Assembly (NCBI RefSeq): GCF_024679245.1
Contig: NC_090173.1
Coordinates: 52,217,018-52,281,017 of the forward strand
Length of the DNA: 64,000 nt
Direction of reading: 5' to 3'
DNA from: Pseudorasbora parva
Taxonomy: Eukaryota; Chordata; Actinopteri; Cypriniformes; Gobionidae
In this document: positions 44,051 through 58,000 of the stretch, piece by piece
How positions within the stretch are numbered: the stretch's first letter is position 1
Layout of the letters: the number at the start of each line of letters is the position of its first letter
The notes under the pieces: generated by a model
What the model was told of the DNA's origin: nothing
Database searches by the model: none
The model's input: only the letters and a program-made list of their open reading frames with translations
Position numbers and translations under genes: made by a program

Positions 44051-46694
44051 CCTGTATTTGCCTTTTTCCCTCTCCAGGAAGACACATACAAAAGCTATAT
44101 GACGTGAAGTGAGTACAATGAAAAACTACATGTGTTTACCATCATTTGAAATGTCTTGGTGTGTCTGGTAAAGAGATCTCATTCTCCCAGCTATAATACA
44201 AACCTCCAAGAAGTTTTAATAAGTTAAGAAAATATTGTATGCCAGTAAGAAGGTGACCTCCCACAGATCAGGATGCCTCCTGTATGTAAATGAATCTTCA
44301 CAGATATTGAGAACCCATTCAAACACAAATTCCGATTGGGGCCAAAACCTAATTATAATCCCAGTAACCACCATTTGGTGAAACCGATTGAATTATCTGG
44401 ATTGTTGCAAAGAGATCAGGGCTTGATACTGTATTCAGGTCAGCCCGTAATGCCTGATGTCTCAAGATAACCCAGCAATATGCATTTTTCAGAAGTCAGG
44501 TATAGATTTCATTCTTTAGAGTATTTGATGTCGTCTAAGGATTACCATTGAATTGATTATGTAACACTTTGGATAAAAGCGTCTCCCAAATGCATAAATG
44601 TAAATGTGATTGGCATTATACATTTACCTGACTGTTAATAAATTGTAACACTTTGATTGATTCTGACTTGATCTGAAATTATTCAGGTTATGAATGGGTA
44701 TAATTTCAACAAAGGGTTAAACGGAATAATTAAATGTGTGATTCTATTAAATATAATTGACCAAACAACCAAATGGCATTCTAATCTAAATTCGAAACTA
44801 TGATTAAATTGAGTCAGATAATGAGGAATTGGAATAAAATCCCTTTTCCAGCTGAAAAGACCATAAAGAAATATCGTTTATGAAATATCATAAAGAAAAA
44901 TGTATATTGACTGTACCAAATAGTAGACTATTTTCTACTAATTTGAACGTTTTATGACTCTCTAACATCAATACAGAAAAATCGAAAAGCTGTAAAGACA
45001 TCCGAGCTGTTGAAAAGGATACTAAATGTAATAGAAACATGATTGATTTGTGAAATAAGATACAGACTTTTGTAATTCAAATGTCTTTGTGTTCCCCTAC
45101 AGTTTAAAAAAGAACAACAACAACAAGCGACTAATCCAGCACCCGGAAAGCTTTCTTTCCATAGGGACGGCCATTGCTAGCCAAGCCATCACCTGCTGTT
45201 AGCATCCCATTGACTCCCATTCATTTTGGCGTAACTTTGACAGTGAATAAGTGACAATGAAAATTTAATCAGGTGCTAGAAAAAGAGTAACCATTAAAAT
45301 GTCTTTTCATAAAGGTCATGAAACAACCGATCATGAAACAATGCACAGAACAAGCACAGAGTTGGGCTTCTTGAGTCTGTTCAGGAAGGAGCGTTTTGAT
45401 TGGTGGATTAAAAACTCACCATGATTGGCTAAACAGAACATCCTCCAAAAAAAAGATATTTATGAATCCTAACCTGCCAGGAAGGTGGCAAAAAATCCTA
45501 CACACAAATGCAAAGCAGTCCACGCACGTGTGACGATTCGCAAATGCAGATTCAACGATCGATAAATACATGCAACATCTTCCATAAATGTGTGATGGAA
45601 ATTAATTCAAGAACTTGATCTATACATATTTGTGTGAAGATTTTACATTTATTTAGGTAATATGCATTTGTGTGAGCATTTGTGGAAATATTTATGCTTT
45701 TACTTGTGCATTTATGAATTGTTTTGAATTTCGAATCAGATTTTGTGCTTTGCATTTATGTATTTTGTTTTATAAATGTATTATTTTTGAGGATGCTCCG
45801 GCTCCATACAAAATCAGGTTTATGTGCATTAAAAGGGCCTTTTTTTAAACGGTCAATGGACCAATAGAAACACTTCTACATCTTTAGAATGTTTAAAATG
45901 TCCTGTCCTAATACAAAATGTCCTTCTAGTGTGGTGTGTACTCTGACCAATTGTTCTGCTAATACACATGCCCCCCCCCCCCACACCTTTATAATAAGGT
46001 TTAACACACACCTTTAATCATTTATAATGTAAATATATAATTTCATATGGTTATCAATATCAGCAATTGCAAACAAAGTGGAAACTATGTCTATAGAATC
46101 GATATCAATTAACCATTACGATCAGTTGGATTAAATAACAAAGAAATGTATTAAACTGAACAAGAAGAGATGCAAATCAAAAGTTTGATAGTAAGAGATG
46201 AAAAGTGGTTTTGTGCATTGTAATTGAAAATATGCTGAAAAGTTGTAAAAAAGAGCACTTTTGAGGATCTGTTGCTATTAGCATTATGAGTTTTGAAAAT
46301 GTGCTTGTGAAAATAGTACCAAAGCAAATAAAAAAACTAAAAAGACTATAAACAAATCATTGCTATTTAAAGTTAACATTGTAAAGGTTGATGTGTCTGT
46401 GAGTGAATGAGGCCACGCAGTCCTTCAAACAATGCTCCTTGAGTTAGATCACGAGCTAACTGTGTAAACTGGAGGGCAGTCCTTGTGTGCAGAGTGATGA
46501 AGATCAGGCCCACACCCTAACAAACAGCAGAGCACTGGAGAACTCCTACACTCATAAATATTTAAGCCTGCTCATGCCATATGTCAAATAATGAACTGAA
46601 CAACACAGACTAAACCCTTTACCTCTGCTGAGAAAGCTTTTACTCCGCTAACACTCTCGAGCATTGTTTTAGATGTTAAACCAAATACAGTTTT
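44051..46694. other. Non-coding spacer with a retroposon tail
   Basis: No gene is supported. At about 44567-44612 a TTTGGATAAAAGCGTC...AAATGCATAAATGTAAATG stretch is the common 3' tail of fish LINE/SINE elements. A poly-C run lies near 45970. The open frame at 45552-45755 has no recognisable domain. Confidence 0.5.
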
Positions 46695-46695
46695 T

Positions 46696-47299
<604 letters not shown>

Positions 47300-47593
47300 T
47301 GGTTGCTTACTTAGGGTGGTTGCTATATGTGGTTGCTAGGGTACTCTGGGTGATTGCTAGGGTACTCGCGCTGGAGGGTGTTTGGATATGTTTGTTTGAC
47401 ATGCAGGAATAACTGACTAACTGACTGACTGACCGCATGTGGGAAATGTATTATTGACGTGACGTGTACTTCCTCGAAGGGCGGCGCACAACTTTCAGGA
47501 AACAAGTGTGAAAGTAACTTGCGCTTTATCAAGCTGGACAGTTCGCCGAATCTGTCACCAACAAACACGGGCTAGAGTCGCAGAAACGCGGAC
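47300..47593 (+). promoter_or_regulatory. syngr2: Putative syngr2 promoter and 5'UTR
   Basis: This segment between the GATA array and the first ATG becomes GC-richer toward 47460-47590 with several CG dinucleotides (GGGCGGCGCACA, GTTCGCCG). No TATA box is clear. The call rests on position and base composition only. Confidence 0.4.
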
Positions 47594-47692
47594 ATGGAGA
47601 CGAGTGCTTACGGTGCATCGCTGGCCGGTGGGGCCTTTGATATTTGGAGCTTTATAAAGCAACCGCAGACTATCGTCCGGCTGTTCAGTTGG
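47594..47692 (+). CDS. syngr2: syngr2 exon 1 (coding part)
   Basis: It encodes the first 33 residues, ending RLFSW, with donor GTGAGA at 47693. The phase is 0. Confidence 0.9.
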
Positions 47693-47984
47693 GTGAGAGA
47701 TCATCAAAGTCATCGTTAGCTAATCGAGCTAGTGCTCCAGCTTGATGAAATTTGATCGTAATTAAGTTACTGCTGGCCTCAAACTGTGCTGTAGTTGAGC
47801 AGAGTTTAGTCGCAAAACTAAAAGTGCTGCTGTCATAAGTTGCAAAACACAGATCATATGGCTCAGTTTGAGAGTTTGTTGTTGTGGTTCGCCTCATGTG
47901 ACTGTCAACACGGATCAAATCATCCAGATGGCATCAACACTAGCGCAGCCGTCTTTTAATACTTTTTGTAGCTAGTTTGCGTGT

Positions 47985-48064
<80 letters not shown>

Positions 48065-51000
48065 AACAAACTAGCCTACAATCATTTATTCATCACCATA
48101 CTAAGTAATCTGATTAGTTTTTCCATGAAAAAGTAAACTAAGGGATTACTTTTACTATTTTTGTTGTGTAATTACAGTTTCTTCTGATGTATTTGCATTA
48201 AATACTAAGACAGAAAACAATTCCGTAACAATAGTGGTTTGAACATCAAATTGCAATGTTAAAATGTGTGTTTTTAATGTGACCTCTTTTTACACACGTT
48301 GGTCAGTTCAAGAATAATTTATGCAATTTTAGATTAATAATTTAGAAGCATTAAAAGAGCGTGTTTCCATGTATTGTTTAACTTGTCAAGGTTGATATGG
48401 GTTTTGAAAAGTAATAAGTAATAGTTTATAGAGAGAGAAATTCGTTCAGTACTGCGGAGAATTGGTAGCTAGTAATTCATTACTTTTTTTTTTTTAGATT
48501 AAATTACCTAACACTGTTTACAACTACTGTACCTTACATCTTACAGTATTAAGACATTTTAGCCACACTTTTAAAGTGCATGTATGTGCATTTTACATTT
48601 TTGAATGTTCTAAAGTCACCATGAAATCAAAATTGAACATTCTTATTTTTCTATGAAATTTTAAAGGATTTATCTGTACACATCATCTCTTTTTTTCATT
48701 CATGTGTCCATCTTTAATCCAAATAATTTCCCCTCTCTTTTCTGATGATGTTTGCTGGCGCATGGGCGGGACAATAATCTGTCAATCACAATGAGACCGA
48801 CCAATAGCAAACCACAAACATCCAATCAATTCCCAACAGACAAATTCAAGCCCCGCCCTACATCTGTTCTTGTTTGAGAAGCCGTTTCACTCAGATACGT
48901 CATAATTGAGACTATCACAGCTTCTGTTTCATGCTGACTTGATGAAAGATAGTACAAGCACACTTTGTATGTTGTATTTTTACTCAATATTTTTTTTTAA
49001 CTTTTTGTTTGGTTCCTACTCTTTTTTTATAACCAAAGTAAACATCTTGTGAGAGGCGTAACACTTCCCTGTTCAACATGACAGTGTGGTTCTCTGTGAG
49101 ATTCTGTTTCAATATACGCAGTGCTCTCAATGGCAGTTTCTTCAGTGTGTGATGTGATGTGTTATTGGAGAGATTCTGTCGTTTGTCCCTAATTCTGCCT
49201 CTTCTTCTTTCCACCGCAGCTCTTCTCCATAGTAGTGTTTGCTACCATCCTCTCCGAAGGCTACATCAATCCACCGTCTGAACAACAAGCTAAATGCATG
49301 TTCAATGAGACCGAGAGTGCTTGCAGCTTTGGAATTGGTATCGGGATTTTAGCTTTCATGGCCTGTGTTATCTTCCTTGTGCTGGATGCCTTCTTCCACC
49401 AGATAAGCAATGCCAAAGAGAGGAAATACATTGTCTTGGCTGATCTTGTTTTCTCTGGTAAGAAGTATTACAGGTTTTTTTTGGCATTGGTGTGTAAGAG
49501 CCACGTTTTTGCTTTAATCTAAAACCAAGAGAGCTTGAAAGCCCAGTTCACACTGCAGCAATAAATGCATTCATTTTCACTGAGAGAGCCTGCGTCCACG
49601 ACTATTGCCAGCTGGATGTCGACGAAACGTCAAAGTTATAAGAATATTCACTTTAGGCAGCGGCTATTTACACCTAGTGAAAGTTTTCCAAAAATGGCAA
49701 CCTTGCTTTTGATATGAAACTTTGATATGAAGCCTCAGCTTTTAAATTTGAATAAATACCAAAGCAATAATTACCTGTTTGGCACACTTAATATGGCATA
49801 ACAGATCGCGGAAGGGACTTAGTTAAAGCCAGAGTCATTGAAAAACTGTTGCCACATGCTTCGATTTTGCCTGCGTCTGGTATTTTCAGCAATCTTTGGT
49901 AAACATTACAGCATAGTGTGCATTGGTTATTACATCGACAACATTTACAGTATCGTTTTATTCTGAGAGGTATGGAGAGGCAACATTAATGTTAATGCTT
50001 TTCTTGTTTTTGTTGTTAATTGGTCACACTCATACTTTCAATTTGAGTTTTAATATTTTAATTTAATATTTTGAGGATATCTTTTGGTACTAAATTCTAT
50101 TTGTGCAATAATTATGTTCCGTTAATAGCCACTTAAAATGGTTATTATTTATATTACAATTAGTCTAGTATTTAAGGTTAAAATAGATAATTCCAATAAG
50201 AAGAGGCAAATTAAAGTAATTTAATGGATGGAAAAAAAATTATAATTCTCATTTGTAATGCCAGGGTTTACCCACTAAGTGCCTGTATGACTCTTTAAAG
50301 GGATAGTTCACCCAAAAATGAAAATGTGATGTTTATCTGTCTGCTTACCCCCAGGGCATCCAATATTTAGGTGTGTTTGTTTCTTCAGTAGAACACAAAT
50401 GAAGATTTTTAACTCCAATCCGATGCCATTTTGTGTAATTTGACCTCACTTACAGGCAGTGATGGCGAGGGAAAGGCAGATGCACATGGTGTTGTAGTTG
50501 AGGAAACAATTATATAAATACTGTTCGGTTTCTCACACAAACTGATCGCTTCATGTCTTAAGACATCAGTGTGTCAAAGTTCAAAGTAAAAATCTTCATT
50601 TGTGTTCTACTAAAGAAACAAACACACCTACATCTTGGATGCCCTGAAGGTAAGCAGATATCACATTTTCATTTTTGGGTGAACTATCCCTTTAAGAAGC
50701 ATTTTTTTGCAGAACTTTCCACTCCCACCTGCACTTTTTTAGTAATTGCGCTCTCATGCTAATTAGCCTTTTTAGGTAAATCCGGCCCAATATGCGCTCT
50801 TGGATTAACCCGCTTGATGGACAAATACCTCGCAGGTTTCGTTAAAAATATAATTAAATTCGTTAAATTTCGTGTTTTGAAAATGAACGAAAGTCTTACG
50901 GTTTGAGGGTGAGTGATTAATGACTGACGTGTTGCGCTTCTCTCCCGTTTCTCATCAGGAGTGTGGACGTTCCTGTGGTTTGTGTGTTTCTGCGTCCTAG

Positions 51001-51383
51001 CCAACAAGTGGTCTAACACGATACAATCCGCCGTCCCAGCCGATGCAGCCCGAGCTGTGGTGGCCTTTTCCTTCTTCTCCACTGCCACCTGGGTGAGCAC
51101 ATCTCACTTTATTAGACTTCCTTTTGCTTTCCCGATGGCCTCCTTGTACACCCGATGAACTGAAACAAACTTCTCCTTCTTTCTCAAGGCACTGCTTACT
51201 GTGTTCGCCTTTCAACGGTACCGCCAAGGGTTGGGCGATGTTGGCCTGGGCTACAACGATCCAGTCAGCGACCACACTTCCCCGTACCCCTCCGCCTATT
51301 CCGGCGCTCCAGATGGGTACCAGCAGTCCCCGTTCACCCCCGGTACGGCGGGAGAGAGCGGGTACCAGCCTCCAGCGTACTGA
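47594..51383 (+). CDS. syngr2: Synaptogyrin-2-like vesicle membrane protein (4 coding exons)
   Basis: Exons 47594-47692, 49220-49457, 50959-51092 and 51189-51383 join to 666 nt, 221 residues, all at GT/AG. Synaptogyrins are four-span MARVEL-family proteins of synaptic-like microvesicles involved in membrane trafficking and exocytosis. The protein starts METSAYGASLAGGAFD, a synaptogyrin hallmark. Span 1 is LFSIVVFATIL, followed by a luminal loop with two Cys. Span 2 is IGILAFMACVIFLVL, then QISNAKERKY. Span 3 is VWTFLWFVCFCVLA and span 4 AFSFFSTATWALLTVF. The tail is Tyr/Pro-rich and ends GYQPPAY. QISNA-x2-RKY favours syngr2 over syngr1/3, and cant1 as neighbour supports it. The length fits the family (about 220-230). 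Confidence 0.9.
47986..48064. repeat. (TTTC)n microsatellite in syngr2 intron 1
   Basis: About 20 TTTC units without interruption. Confidence 0.97.
49220..49457 (+). CDS. syngr2: syngr2 exon 2
   Basis: The acceptor is CCACCGCAG and the donor GTAAGAAG at 49458. It encodes span 1, the luminal loop (with Cys pair), span 2 and the cytosolic loop. Confidence 0.9.
50299..50691. mobile_element. Palindromic TIR element with TTAA TSD (syngr2 intron 2)
   Basis: The ends AGGGATAGTTCACCCAAAAA and TTTTTGGGTGAACTATCCCT are perfect inverted repeats, with TTAA on both sides (50295-50298, 50692-50695). The arms continue inward (ATGAAAATGTGAT..., GAACACAAATGAAGATTTTTA). Length is 393 bp with no ORF of its own. 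Confidence 0.85.
50959..51092 (+). CDS. syngr2: syngr2 exon 3
   Basis: The acceptor is CTCATCAG and the donor GTGAGC at 51093. It encodes span 3 and the start of span 4, with the loop between. Confidence 0.9.
51189..51383 (+). CDS. syngr2: syngr2 exon 4 (coding part)
   Basis: The acceptor is TTTCTCAAG. It encodes the end of span 4 and the cytosolic Tyr-rich tail. Stop TGA is at 51381-51383. Confidence 0.9.
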   Translation, partial: ALLTVFAFQRYRQGLGDVGLGYNDPVSDHTSPYPSAYSGAPDGYQQSPFTPGTAGESGYQPPAY

Positions 51384-52545
51384 AGGCATTTTAAACACGT
51401 CTGAGAGGCTCACCTGTGTGGACTGATTCATACGCTCCACTTGGTTTTCATTTTACATAGGAGTTCAGATTGTGACCTGGGATTGACACTTGGTGTGCTT
51501 TGCAAAGTGTGTATTTTCCTGTTTGAAAAAAGGTATTTATTTTTTATTCTGTTTGGATGCAAATGCTAAACTTAACCCTAAGTGCAAACATGCGTTGCAT
51601 TTGGTTCTCCCACTCAAATTAGACTCTACACCAGCTGCCATTTTTCCATTGATGAAACACATAGACGTTGCTCTATTCCACCTTAACGTAAGACAATCTT
51701 TAGTATTACTATATCGCTAATATGCATTGGTTCCCATAGCATATCGTCTATCTATACAACAGAAAGTGACCATGCTCTGTGTGCCAAATACTTTACCGCA
51801 ATGAAGTAATTCCTGAGAAACACAGCACTGCCATACATCCCATTTGTAGAAACATATGCACTAAATCGATTGCCAAATGGCTTTATTAACTAGGATGTTA
51901 ATAAGGAAGCTGTTAGTCTTACCGAGGATGGAATAGATAACTGATAGTTCGATTGACGTCGTGAGGTAGGAAACGATGAACTACTGTAAACACATGCTTT
52001 AATTTTTTGTGACAGACAATAGGCTTTGCGTGGATGATGAGCCTTATTTTTGTAAACTTTAAGCACCTGAGTTTTGAAGTGTTAAACAATCATAAAATGT
52101 ACTATTGTTGTTGCCTTCTAGCAGTTTACCTTTCGAATGTGTTCTTTGTGTCAGGCCAAATTCATCGCAAGATTTCTACCTCTGCCTACTGAAATTGTGC
52201 CTTATTTTGAAATGATTTTCTAGGAATTGACAATCCTGCATTTGTTTTAGACCACTTTTACGGTTCTCAATTAACTTAATTTAGAATAAATGATAATCAA
52301 TCTAAGTTGGCCACTAAATTGAACTTTTTTTTAATTTAATTGTGTTTTGCTTAAGGTAGAGATATTTCTTTGGTTTTATTTTCACAGTCCTGTCATAGCA
52401 CATAATTTTGTCTTTCTGTTGATTTTCTTTGCAACTGGTATTGTAACAGCAATTATTGCAACATTCTCTTTTTTTTGTAAGAAAATGCTGCGCAATAAAC
52501 AGTTGATTCTTTCCATGTTAACAAATAAAGGCTTGAAATGTGTCT
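51384..52545 (+). other. syngr2: syngr2 3'UTR (probable)
   Basis: This non-coding region after the stop contains AATAAA signals at 52494-52499 and 52524-52529. A T-rich segment precedes them. Either could set the polyadenylation site. No other gene is visible here. Confidence 0.55.
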
Positions 52546-52861
52546 CAAATGACGCACTAAACACTATGCACTTAAACACTATGTACTCAATCATGTAGTG
52601 TATTAACTTCATAAAGTTATTTAGTCGTTCAACATTGGAGTCTGACGCCCCTCCCCCTCTGGAAGTGCAAGAAGTGTCCAACATTTTTTTTTGGTTAATT
52701 AAGTGCCTCCGGGTGTGTGAAGTGCACTTTTTCTATTTGAAAGGTTCAGTGTGAACTGTGAACACACTACTCACACTATTTATACTACAATGGCATAGAA
52801 TAGTGTGCAAGTGTGTGAATTGGGAAGCACCTTTGTGATCGCATTTGAAATCTAATGATTA

Positions 52862-53390
52862 AGGGGGTTTAGTTCACCAAAAAAACACACAAGGCCATCC
52901 ACGTGATGTAAAAGAAAGTGATTCATCAGACCAGGCCACCTTCTTCCATTGCTCCGTCGTCCAGTTCTGATGCTCACCTCCCACAGTTGGCACTTTCGGT
53001 GGGGTCAGGGGTCATCATGGGCACCCTGACTGGTCTGCGCCTATGCCCCATACACAACAAACTGATGCTCTGTGTATTCTGACACCTTTCTATCAGAACC
53101 AGCATTAACTTCTTGAGCAATTTGAGCTCCAGTAGCTCGTCTGTTGATCGGACCACACGGGCCAGCCTTCGCTCCCACGTGCATCAATGAGCCTTGGCCG
53201 CCCCCTGACCCTGTGGCCGGTTCACGACTGTTCCTTCCTTGGAGCACTTTTGATAGAGACTGACCTTGCAGACCGGGAACAGCCCACAAGCAGTTTTGGA
53301 GATGCACTGACCCAGTCGTCTAGCCGTCACAATTTGGCCCTTGTGAAACTCGCTCAAATCCTAACAAACTTTTTTGTTAGAAAATAAACA
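52862..53390 (-). pseudogene. Tc1-like transposase fossil
   Basis: The minus strand has broken frames with INRRATGAQIAQEVNAGSDRKVSEYT and RRRPVRVPMMTP, which match the DNA-binding half of fish Tc1 transposases. The bases at 52905-52975 continue in a DxS-type core (SDES/HFLxH) in another frame. Several frameshifts and stops are present and the TIRs are not evident. It lies between syngr2 and cant1. Confidence 0.75.
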
Positions 53391-53959
53391 TATTCCACTA
53401 AGTATAAAGGTAAAACTACATTATGACTATTAATTATTAGTGTTACACATTAAACAATGTGTTGCTTTTTAAAATACAATGACTATCTGCTAACATGTCT
53501 ATCTTGTACCATTATAAACTTACTTAAGCAGTAAAGTGCCTTCTTTGAGGTAGGCTTTTATTTGAGATACAGTGGGCAATTACTATTATTTTTCAGTGTT
53601 AAAGTTGCAATTAAACACTGTTACAAGGGAGCAATTATTACACCCCGACTTCTTGCATTTAATTTAACTTTATAATCGTGTCCTTATTGGTGAAAATATA
53701 TCGTTTGTATTAATAATTAGTGCACCTATATTTGTTTCTTGTATCAAAACATGACTGTACCTTAATACAAGATTATGAAGGTATATTTTTTACATTATTG
53801 TCCCGTCTTTTTATTACACTCCTGGCACCTAGTACACCTGGCACTCCTGGTCGTTTTTCATATGTCACTGACTGCATAAACTGAACGTGTGTAACGTGTT
53901 GTTTATGAACATTTCTCCTTGTAGGTCAATCATTTATGCGTAAAATGTACGCCAGTATG

Positions 53960-54103
53960 AGCGGAAAGAAGCGGCGCGCCTCCGATTGCGGAAGTGTTTG
54001 GGACTCAGGCGCAGCCTGAATGGATCTGTGAGGGATTAGAGTCGCGGTTTGACCGGATCACCGAGAGGCGCTGATTCATTTCGTGGCTTGTCTTCCACCG
54101 AGT
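53960..54103 (+). promoter_or_regulatory. cant1: Putative cant1 promoter and non-coding exon 1
   Basis: A local GC- and CpG-rich island (GCGGCGCGCCTCCG, GTCGCGG, GAGGCGCTG) ends at a strong donor GTAAGT (54104). It is plus-strand, downstream of syngr2, and 7.2 kb upstream of the first coding exon of cant1, which starts with 19 nt of non-coding sequence after its acceptor. This is an inference from composition and the donor site only. Confidence 0.4.
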
Positions 54104-54815
54104 GTAAGTAAAGCCCGCGTTTAAAAGCTCTAGATTAAGAGAAACTGTAATGTGCTCATGAAGAAGCTCGTTTAAATGCTGGGCAATAGATGGACTCGAG
54201 TGAAATGTGTTGTGTAACTACTCTCAGCGCATTTGGAAAGATAGGGAAATATACATGTGTAATGTGTTTTATATCTGTTGGTAATGTCAGATTGAAGATA
54301 CAGGAAGAGGCGCTTTCTGATTGGTCCAGCGGTGTGTGTTTACATCACGTGATTAACGATTTAACGCTAGTTACATTTAATAGCTCTAATGGATTTCATA
54401 AATAACGTTACATGGTTGTTTATTAGTGTTGTATTTATTATTAAATCCATAAATGGATAGCTCATGGTACAAATCCTAGTTCTTATCTAGCTTTCATTCT
54501 GTAACTGATGAAACTGTTTATTTGTGGTTAAAACAAGTGCCGAATAATCCTTAAATTGGACAGAGAATCTATACAAAGAGTAAACCAACAATTTAAACAT
54601 GTATTAAAATCGAACCTGGACCCCCCTCTCCCTCTCTCTGAATAAAAATTAAAATCTGTAATCTGAGGGCATATTACGCATATTACTAATATGTTTGATA
54701 TATTAACAGTAGGAAATGTACAGAATATCTTCCTGGAACAGGATCTTTACTTAATATCCTTATGATATTATCCTATTAAGTTTGTATTGTGTGAAATGAC
54801 CTTCTTATAATTTTT

Positions 54816-55052
54816 GACTTAAAACAAAAAAACAGAACAATGTCTAAAAGCTGATATGTGACAGGGTGTACAGCAAATAAGCTAAAAAAAACAGAGCTAA
54901 GTGTTTATAAGCTGTCGACCTGTGTCCTTAACGCTTATTTTTTGGGTCGACAGCTTATAAACACTTCTGGGTTTTAGCTTGTTTGCTGTACACCTTGTCA
55001 CATATCAGCTTTTAGACATTTTTCTGTTTTATTTTGTTATAAGTCAGAAATG
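54816..55052. mobile_element. Short fold-back element
   Basis: The arms 54816-54937 and 54940-55052 pair, e.g. AAGTGTTTATAAGCTGTCGACC with GGTCGACAGCTTATAAACACTT, and GTCTAAAAGCTGATATGTGACA with its complement at 54998-55018. It is non-coding. Confidence 0.8.
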
Positions 55053-58000
55053 ACACTCAGTCAAGGCTCTAGACTAAATTTGTGCCTTGGTTGCACTGGT
55101 GCACCTAACTCTTTTATTTAGTTGCACCAAAATGTTCTGGCTTTTCCCTGGAATTTTTCACCATTACGCCACAATTTGAAGGTCACCTTTTTATCACGCT
55201 CCATATCAGAGGTATCAAAAGTACTCACATTCATTACTCAGGTAGAGGTATAGATACTTTTAGGTTTAAAAAGACTGCTGTAGAAGTTGATGTATCAACT
55301 CAAGCTTTTGACTCAAGTAAAGCTGGTTTTCAAAACTACTTAAAGTGTAAAAGTAAGCCATTAAGGACAAAAGCTTAGGCCGCGCCTCAGTGGCCAATAG
55401 TGCACTACCCCACCTCCTCAAAAAATAAATTCTAAAAGCCATAATGACTAAAATTGTTATATTTAAACGTTATTGTTAATAATTTGGGATGCACCAAGCT
55501 ACCTGTTTCAGCTGCATATATGCCCATTGAAAATAAACACATTTTGGTACAATGCAAATAGATTACAGAACCATATATGTGTACCACTGAGCATTAATGT
55601 GTGTTTAATGGAGCGGAAGACATGATGACTACTAGTTCCCTATAAGTAATGTAATGGTGCAAAAAGTGAAACTTCTGCTGCATGAATGAACGAAACACTA
55701 CAGGTGGATAGGGTAAACATTTTTAAGTTAGATATCACCATAAAACTTTCCAGTTTTTCACTTACATAGAGACAAACATTTTTTATTATTACAAGTTTTC
55801 TGAAATGTCATTTTTACATATGCAAAGGAGGCATATATTTAAATGTGTGCTAATTTGCATAATCTAAACTTTTATACCCAAAATAAAATCCACAGACTTG
55901 AAAAGACAAAGTGTAGTGAAATTAGCAATTGTGCTTTGTATTGTTGTGTATTTTCTTTGCACTGATCTAAAGGAATACAAGTTAAGGAAGCAAAATAACA
56001 CAACATCTCAATTGACCACTGCATAAAAAAAACAACAGTGTTTTTGGAAATGTTGGTATCACCAAGACATCTTCAACTTCTGATCCCATCTTGCCCATGA
56101 CACAAAAGTTGCCTTTGGTCTGGATACAGACATTCAGGTGCAGGACATTCAAAGAAGACATGCTGGGAAGTTTTCATAGAGTATTCACATCTACTAACGG
56201 GGCTTGGCGAAGGTCCTGAACTGAGTGACCACACCATTCAGAATGCAGAACTGTTTTTCTGCAAAGTCTAGGGTGTAAAGGATGCTGATAACATCAATTA
56301 ATTTCGAGCAAGCATGTTTGTCAAGGGCAGGACAATAGAAAGACTAAACAATGCACTGCATCTTGCAAATGCAGAAAGTCCAATAATACTTGTATGAACA
56401 AATCATTTTTGGAATATGTGTGATCACAGTATTGTTGCTTGATTTTGTTAAAATTTCAGAACTCCAGCAGCCATTTAAACATTAAAAACTGTCCCTTATT
56501 TCAAAACCGTTTTACAAAACGGACTCGGGCTAGTCCAATAAAAAACTTGTAGCCAATCAGCAGCTAAGGGGCGTGTCTACTTATGATGGTGAGAAGAGCG
56601 CAGTGCCTGCATAGAGTGCATGTCATTATTCAAAACACAAGACACATATAATAAGACATTAGCTGAGATCTAATATATACTTTTGCTTGAATATGCTTGT
56701 GTGTCATGTTCGCTTGTTTGTCCATTTGTGATCATATTGTGGCTCACTTCAGCGATGATAAAGACCCGTTCATTTCCACACCGTATGGAGCATCTAAATC
56801 CCCTCCCTGTCTAATTCAAGCGTCAGCTCACAAAATGTGTCCGACAAGTAAGATAATATACTCCTAATATATGTTTGTTTCCTCTTTTTATGATCTATTT
56901 AACCCTCATCCAGTCATAATTGCAACGTGTTCGTTAGTTGGACTGTCATGCTCGTGTTCTATCGAGTTGTTCATGAAAACGGTTTGTGTTTTGAGATTGC
57001 TATAACTAATCTGCTCATAATTGTGATATGTTAATTAGTGGTGCTTGTTCTAACGAGTTGTCCATGAGAACGGTTAATGTTTTTGTGAAGGATATTCACT
57101 TTTTCATTGAATATTTGACCTGGATAATGCTGGATTAGTTACAGATTCCACCTGAGTCGTTGCCTGGGTTACGTATGTGTGGGGCGGAGCTATCAAAATA
57201 GGGCCGAGACCCTTTTGGGGGTAGGGGCGGGTTTGTTTTGGTGATTTGAAATAACAACAACGGTTACCAGGAAACACTTACCCCGCCATTAATGTTGTGT
57301 TTTCATTGTTCCTATGTTTAAATATTCTGAGAGTGCACAGTTTAGTTCTAATGTTTAATGTTTTAACTACAATAAATGTATTAAAATGTTGGCAGCCATT
57401 TAGTTTTTTTTTTTTGTTTATACCAAAACAATGATGTTTACAACTTGTTATACAGCAGAAATTGATTCAGCGCCTAAAATTGTATAGAAACAACACTTGA
57501 AGTACTTTTCCTGAAAAATGCTTACTGCATCTTATCCAGGGCTATTTATCTATTTTGGGACTCGACTACAAGTCCTCATACCGCTTTTTCCAGCCTTCTT
57601 TTAAATTAACAACACAGCTGCACCGTGCTGTACTGCATGAACAAGCCACGCCAGTTACATCATCATAACTACAATAACCCTCATTTATTTATTTATTTAA
57701 AAAAAAAAATTAATTGTTTTATATTCATTGTAAAACTATGGTTATTTTTTGGATATATTCACTGTGTGTGTGTGTTCATAGCACTTAGCTGACATCTTTG
57801 AAGGACGCATTGGACAGGATGTGGAATAGTGTGTTTTATTTATAAAATAAAATAAAAATGGGATTTTGAGATTGGGATTGATAATCAAAATAATAGTTAG
57901 TTGCAGCTCTAGACGTGATGTTATACCATTAGCTTAAACAATTATGCAAAGCTGCAATAGGTAATTTACAGCATTTTCTTTTGTCCGTGTGTTTATTTTG

